Below, piece by piece: positions 61,775-64,000 of a stretch of DNA of 64,000 nucleotides. Source of the DNA: Mesorhizobium australicum (GTDB lineage Bacteria; Pseudomonadota; Alphaproteobacteria; Rhizobiales; Rhizobiaceae); NCBI RefSeq assembly GCF_900177325.1, contig NZ_FXBL01000004.1, forward strand, positions 1,922,001 to 1,986,000, in the 5' to 3' direction. A program made the translations under genes and the position numbers. Below the pieces are notes generated by a model. It was not told the DNA's origin. It searched no databases and saw nothing but the letters and a program-made list of their open reading frames with translations. Every line of letters begins with the position of its first letter. Positions within the stretch are counted from its first letter, which is position 1.

Positions 61775-63025
61775 TCAGGCCCACTCGCCCTTGCGGAACA
61801 CCGGCTCGCGGCGGCCGTCGGCGTGCACGCCGTCGATGTCGATCTCGTCCGAGCCGATCATCCAGTCGATGTGGATGAAACTCTTGTTGCCGCCACGTGC
61901 CGCGATCTCTTCCGCCGAAAGGTTCGCGCCGCCGACAAAGCACTTCGAGTAGCACTGGCCCAGCGCGATGTGGCAGGCGGCGTTCTCGTCGAACAATGTG
62001 TTGTAGAACAGGAGCCCGCTTTTCGAGATCGGCGAGGAGTGCGGTACCAGCGCCACTTCGCCGAGCCGCGACGCGCCTTCGTCCGTCTCCAGCACTTTCC
62101 TGAGCACGTCCTCGCCGCGCGAGGCCTTGGCCTCGACGATGCGCCCATCTTCGAAGCGCACCTCGATGTTCTCGATCAGCGTGCCCTGGTGCGACAGGGG
62201 CTTGGTCGAGCGCGCGGTGCCCGACACGCGACGCGCATGCGGGGTGGTGAACACCTCCTCGGTCGGGATGTTCGGGTTGCAGGTGATGCCGTTCTTCGCC
62301 GTCGAGGCGCCGCCCTGCCATTCGTGCCCGTCAGCCAGCCCGACGACGAGATCCGTTCCCGGTCCCTTGAAATGCAGCGCGGAGAAGTTCCGGCCGTTAA
62401 GCCAGGCCGTGCGTTCGGCGAGCTGGGCGTTGTGCGCCTTCCATTCGGCCACCGGATCGTCGCGGTCGACCCGGCTCGCCGCGAAGATCGCATGGGCGAG
62501 CTTGGCCACCGCCATTTCCTCGTTGTCCTGCGGGAAGACGAGCTTGGCCCAGCTCGGACCCGGATAGGCGACGATGTTCCAGTTGATGTCGAAGCCGGCG
62601 ATCTTCTCCAAAGCCGGCTGGTAGGCGATCGAGTTCGCCTTGTTGGCGCGGGCGACCCTGGCCGGGTCCTCGCCCGACAGCAGCATAGGGTTGTCGCCGA
62701 CGATGGCGAGCCGCGCCGCATTGCCGGCAAAAGCCTTCGCCATGCCCTCGTAGAGCCAGCTCGACGCCCGGTCGAAGCTTTCGTCCGGGCCATTGCGGTA
62801 GCGCGACAGCGTGATCTCCTCGTCGGAGAGGAACGGCGTCACCAGTCCTGCGCCCGCCTTGTAGGCGTGGTCGACGATGCGCCGCACCAGCGGCAGCGCG
62901 GACACCGGCGCGGTCATCACCAGATCCTGGCCCGGCTCCAGCCTCAGGCCCACCTTCACGGCGACTTCGGCGAGGCGGTCGAGGTGGGCGGGATCGATGA
63001 TGGCGTGATTGTAGGGATAGTCCAT
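61775..63025 (-). CDS. M29 family aminopeptidase
   Basis: ATG 63025 (MDYPYNHAIIDPAHLDRLAEVAVKVGLRLEPGQDLVM) gives a 416-residue metallopeptidase of the AmpS/AmpT (thermophilic aminopeptidase) type. Conserved blocks: NIPTEEVFTTPHARRVSGTA, FEDGRIVEAKASRGEDVL, GEVALVPHSSPIS, LFYNTLFDENAACHIALGQCY, FIHIDWMIGS. The metal ligands Glu, His and Asp are within these. It probably shares a transcript with the crotonase gene. Confidence 0.92.
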   Translation of the reverse strand: MDYPYNHAIIDPAHLDRLAEVAVKVGLRLEPGQDLVMTAPVSALPLVRRIVDHAYKAGAGLVTPFLSDEEITLSRYRNGPDESFDRASSWLYEGMAKAFAGNAARLAIVGDNPMLLSGEDPARVARANKANSIAYQPALEKIAGFDINWNIVAYPGPSWAKLVFPQDNEEMAVAKLAHAIFAASRVDRDDPVAEWKAHNAQLAERTAWLNGRNFSALHFKGPGTDLVVGLADGHEWQGGASTAKNGITCNPNIPTEEVFTTPHARRVSGTARSTKPLSHQGTLIENIEVRFEDGRIVEAKASRGEDVLRKVLETDEGASRLGEVALVPHSSPISKSGLLFYNTLFDENAACHIALGQCYSKCFVGGANLSAEEIAARGGNKSFIHIDWMIGSDEIDIDGVHADGRREPVFRKGEWA

Positions 63026-63107
63026 GTCGCACATCCTGGCTGGGGATCGGTCACCCGGATGTGCGACGTCTCGGTCCCGTTCGCAAGGGTGAAATGTGCC
63101 TCGTCGG

Positions 63108-63182
63108 TCAGCCCAGTCCGAAGAAGGACAGCACCGCGAGCACGACCACGACCAGGCCGATAAGGTAGATGATGCCGTTCAT
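63108..63182 (-). CDS. 24-residue hydrophobic protein
   Basis: ATG 63180-63182 follows GGAGAG and encodes MNGIIYLIGLVVVVLAVLSF plus four more residues, a single membrane helix. Very small proteins of this kind are common and conserved in Rhizobiales, though mostly unannotated. It lies 83 bp upstream of the aminopeptidase start, on the same strand. Confidence 0.6.
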   Translation of the reverse strand: MNGIIYLIGLVVVVLAVLSFFGLG

Positions 63183-63320
63183 GTAAGTCTCTCCATGTGG
63201 TGGTATTCCGGTTTTCCAACTGCCTTCGCCTGAAATCGTTCCCCACCGCACGGCCGCCATGCGCTCTGGACCAGCGCTTTTGCGTTGCAACACGCGCGTC
63301 TCCAGCTAGGTTGCGCGTCG

Positions 63321-64000
63321 ATGCCGACCTCCTCCGTCTCGCCCTATCGCTACGCCCTCGGCGGCATGATCGGCATGGCCGCCGGCATGGGCATCGGCCG
63401 TTTCATCTACACGCCGCTACTCCCCGGCATGATGGAGGAGCTCGGCCAGTCGGCGTCGGATGCGGGCCTGATCGCGTCGGCCAACTTCCTCGGCTATCTC
63501 GTCGCCGCAGTGCTCGCCGCCGGCGGCTGGGCACAGGGTCGCGAACGCCCGCTGATGCTGGTCGGCGTCGGCGGCACCGCCGTGCTCGCAGCGCTGATGG
63601 CGCTCACCGACAATCTCTTCGCCTTCATGGCGATCCGCTTCCTGGCCGGCATGGCGAGTGCGTTCATGCTCGTCTTCCTCGCGACGATCGTCTTCGGCCA
63701 TCTCGCCCGGGCCGGTCGGACCGAGCTTCAGGCGCTGCATTTCGGCGGCGTCGGGGTCGGCATTGCCGTTTCCGCGATCGTCAGCGGCGCGATGGTGCTG
63801 TGGCATGCGCCCTGGCAGGCGGGCTGGATCTCCGCCGCGGTCCTGTCTGCGCTCAGCTTCGTGGCTGTCCTCCTTCTCGTGCCAGACGGCCCCGTCGCCG
63901 CGGCCGAGGCGGGGCGGGAGCCGCCGCTGCCGAAAAGCCCGGCGCTGCGGCGGATGATCCTGTCCTACGGCCTGTTCGGTTTCGGCTATGTCGTCACCGC
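63321..64000 (+). CDS. MFS transporter, YbfB/YjiJ family (partial)
   Basis: ATG 63321 opens a frame that runs past the right edge; 226 codons are visible. The first helices show GMIGMAAGMGIGRFIYTPLLPGMMEELGQSASDAGLIASANFLGYLVAA, the pattern of the YbfB/YjiJ group, followed by MALTDNLFAFMAIRFLAGMASAFMLVFLATIVFGHLA. The substrate is unknown. It is divergent to the small-protein/aminopeptidase genes. Confidence 0.88.
   Translation, partial: MPTSSVSPYRYALGGMIGMAAGMGIGRFIYTPLLPGMMEELGQSASDAGLIASANFLGYLVAAVLAAGGWAQGRERPLMLVGVGGTAVLAALMALTDNLFAFMAIRFLAGMASAFMLVFLATIVFGHLARAGRTELQALHFGGVGVGIAVSAIVSGAMVLWHAPWQAGWISAAVLSALSFVAVLLLVPDGPVAAAEAGREPPLPKSPALRRMILSYGLFGFGYVVT

Noticed and set aside
61823..63163. 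446-codon plus-strand frame opposite the M29 aminopeptidase
   Set aside because: Antisense shadow of a clear peptidase gene.
1..64000. CRISPR arrays, rRNA genes, tRNA genes
   Set aside because: No regularly spaced short repeats and no conserved RNA gene sequence were seen on either strand.

Overview
The window looks like an accessory region of a Hyphomicrobiales (Rhizobiales) alphaproteobacterium. The host genes on the right are GC-rich, and the gene families are ones common in Mesorhizobium- or Aminobacter-like bacteria: Trb-type conjugation, the pRiA4b ORF-3 family, the host-attachment protein family, and IS66, IS21, IS256 and IS1595 elements. Species cannot be set from sequence reading alone. 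No rRNA, tRNA or CRISPR array was seen.

Positions 1-12.2 kb are a decayed surface-polysaccharide locus. It holds the end of an FkbM-type methyltransferase, a frameshifted rfbD, an rfbA split by an IS66 element (8-bp target duplication GGCGATGG), and an AT-rich OafA-like acyltransferase gene split by a 3.85-kb IS1595-family element (17-bp perfect terminal repeats, 8-bp duplication AAATAATC). The IS1595 element carries a nested IS407-type IS3 element (4-bp duplication CTGT) and a two-gene PIN-domain cassette. A broken P4-type integrase and an IS3 remnant follow. A 32-bp repeat brackets 4.4-12.2 kb in inverted orientation.

Positions 12.2-18.5 kb hold an SNase-like small protein and a second IS66 element that carries a pRiA4b ORF-3 cargo gene. 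This IS66 is split by a head-to-tail IS21 pair with a 3-bp junction; the left IS21 copy has lost its 5' part.

Positions 18.8-29.1 kb form a polysaccharide polymerisation and export cluster on the minus strand: NusG/RfaH-like antiterminator, two FecR-like secreted proteins, PHP phosphatase, Wza, Wzc, a TPR protein and a Wzy/WaaL-like protein. A LuxR-type regulator is divergent to it. A large hairpin lies between the antiterminator gene and the rest.

Positions 29.5-41.8 kb hold a compact, intact-looking Trb mating-pair set (traG, an RHH gene, trbBCDEJKLFGI, DUF2274), as in chromosomal conjugative elements. No relaxase or intact integrase is in view. From 42 to 47.6 kb there is more debris: an IS256 transposase gene broken by a palindromic insertion, a TadG-like pseudogene, and an AbiE pair with a broken toxin and an intact antitoxin.

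Positions 47.6-64 kb look like ordinary chromosome, with one unusual cluster: carbonic anhydrase, an NCS2 permease whose C-terminus resembles an RsbW-type ATPase, a methyltransferase, a STAS anti-anti-sigma-like protein, a membrane RsbU-like PP2C phosphatase with a small coupled gene, and an orphan periplasmic binding protein. Together these contain all three parts of a partner-switch circuit, with the kinase-like part apparently fused to a transporter. Stress-type genes (AttH-like, Acg-like, PPOX general stress protein), an ArsR/AHSA1 pair, an aminotransferase, an ArsC-like protein, HicAB, a crotonase, an M29 aminopeptidase and an MFS transporter follow.
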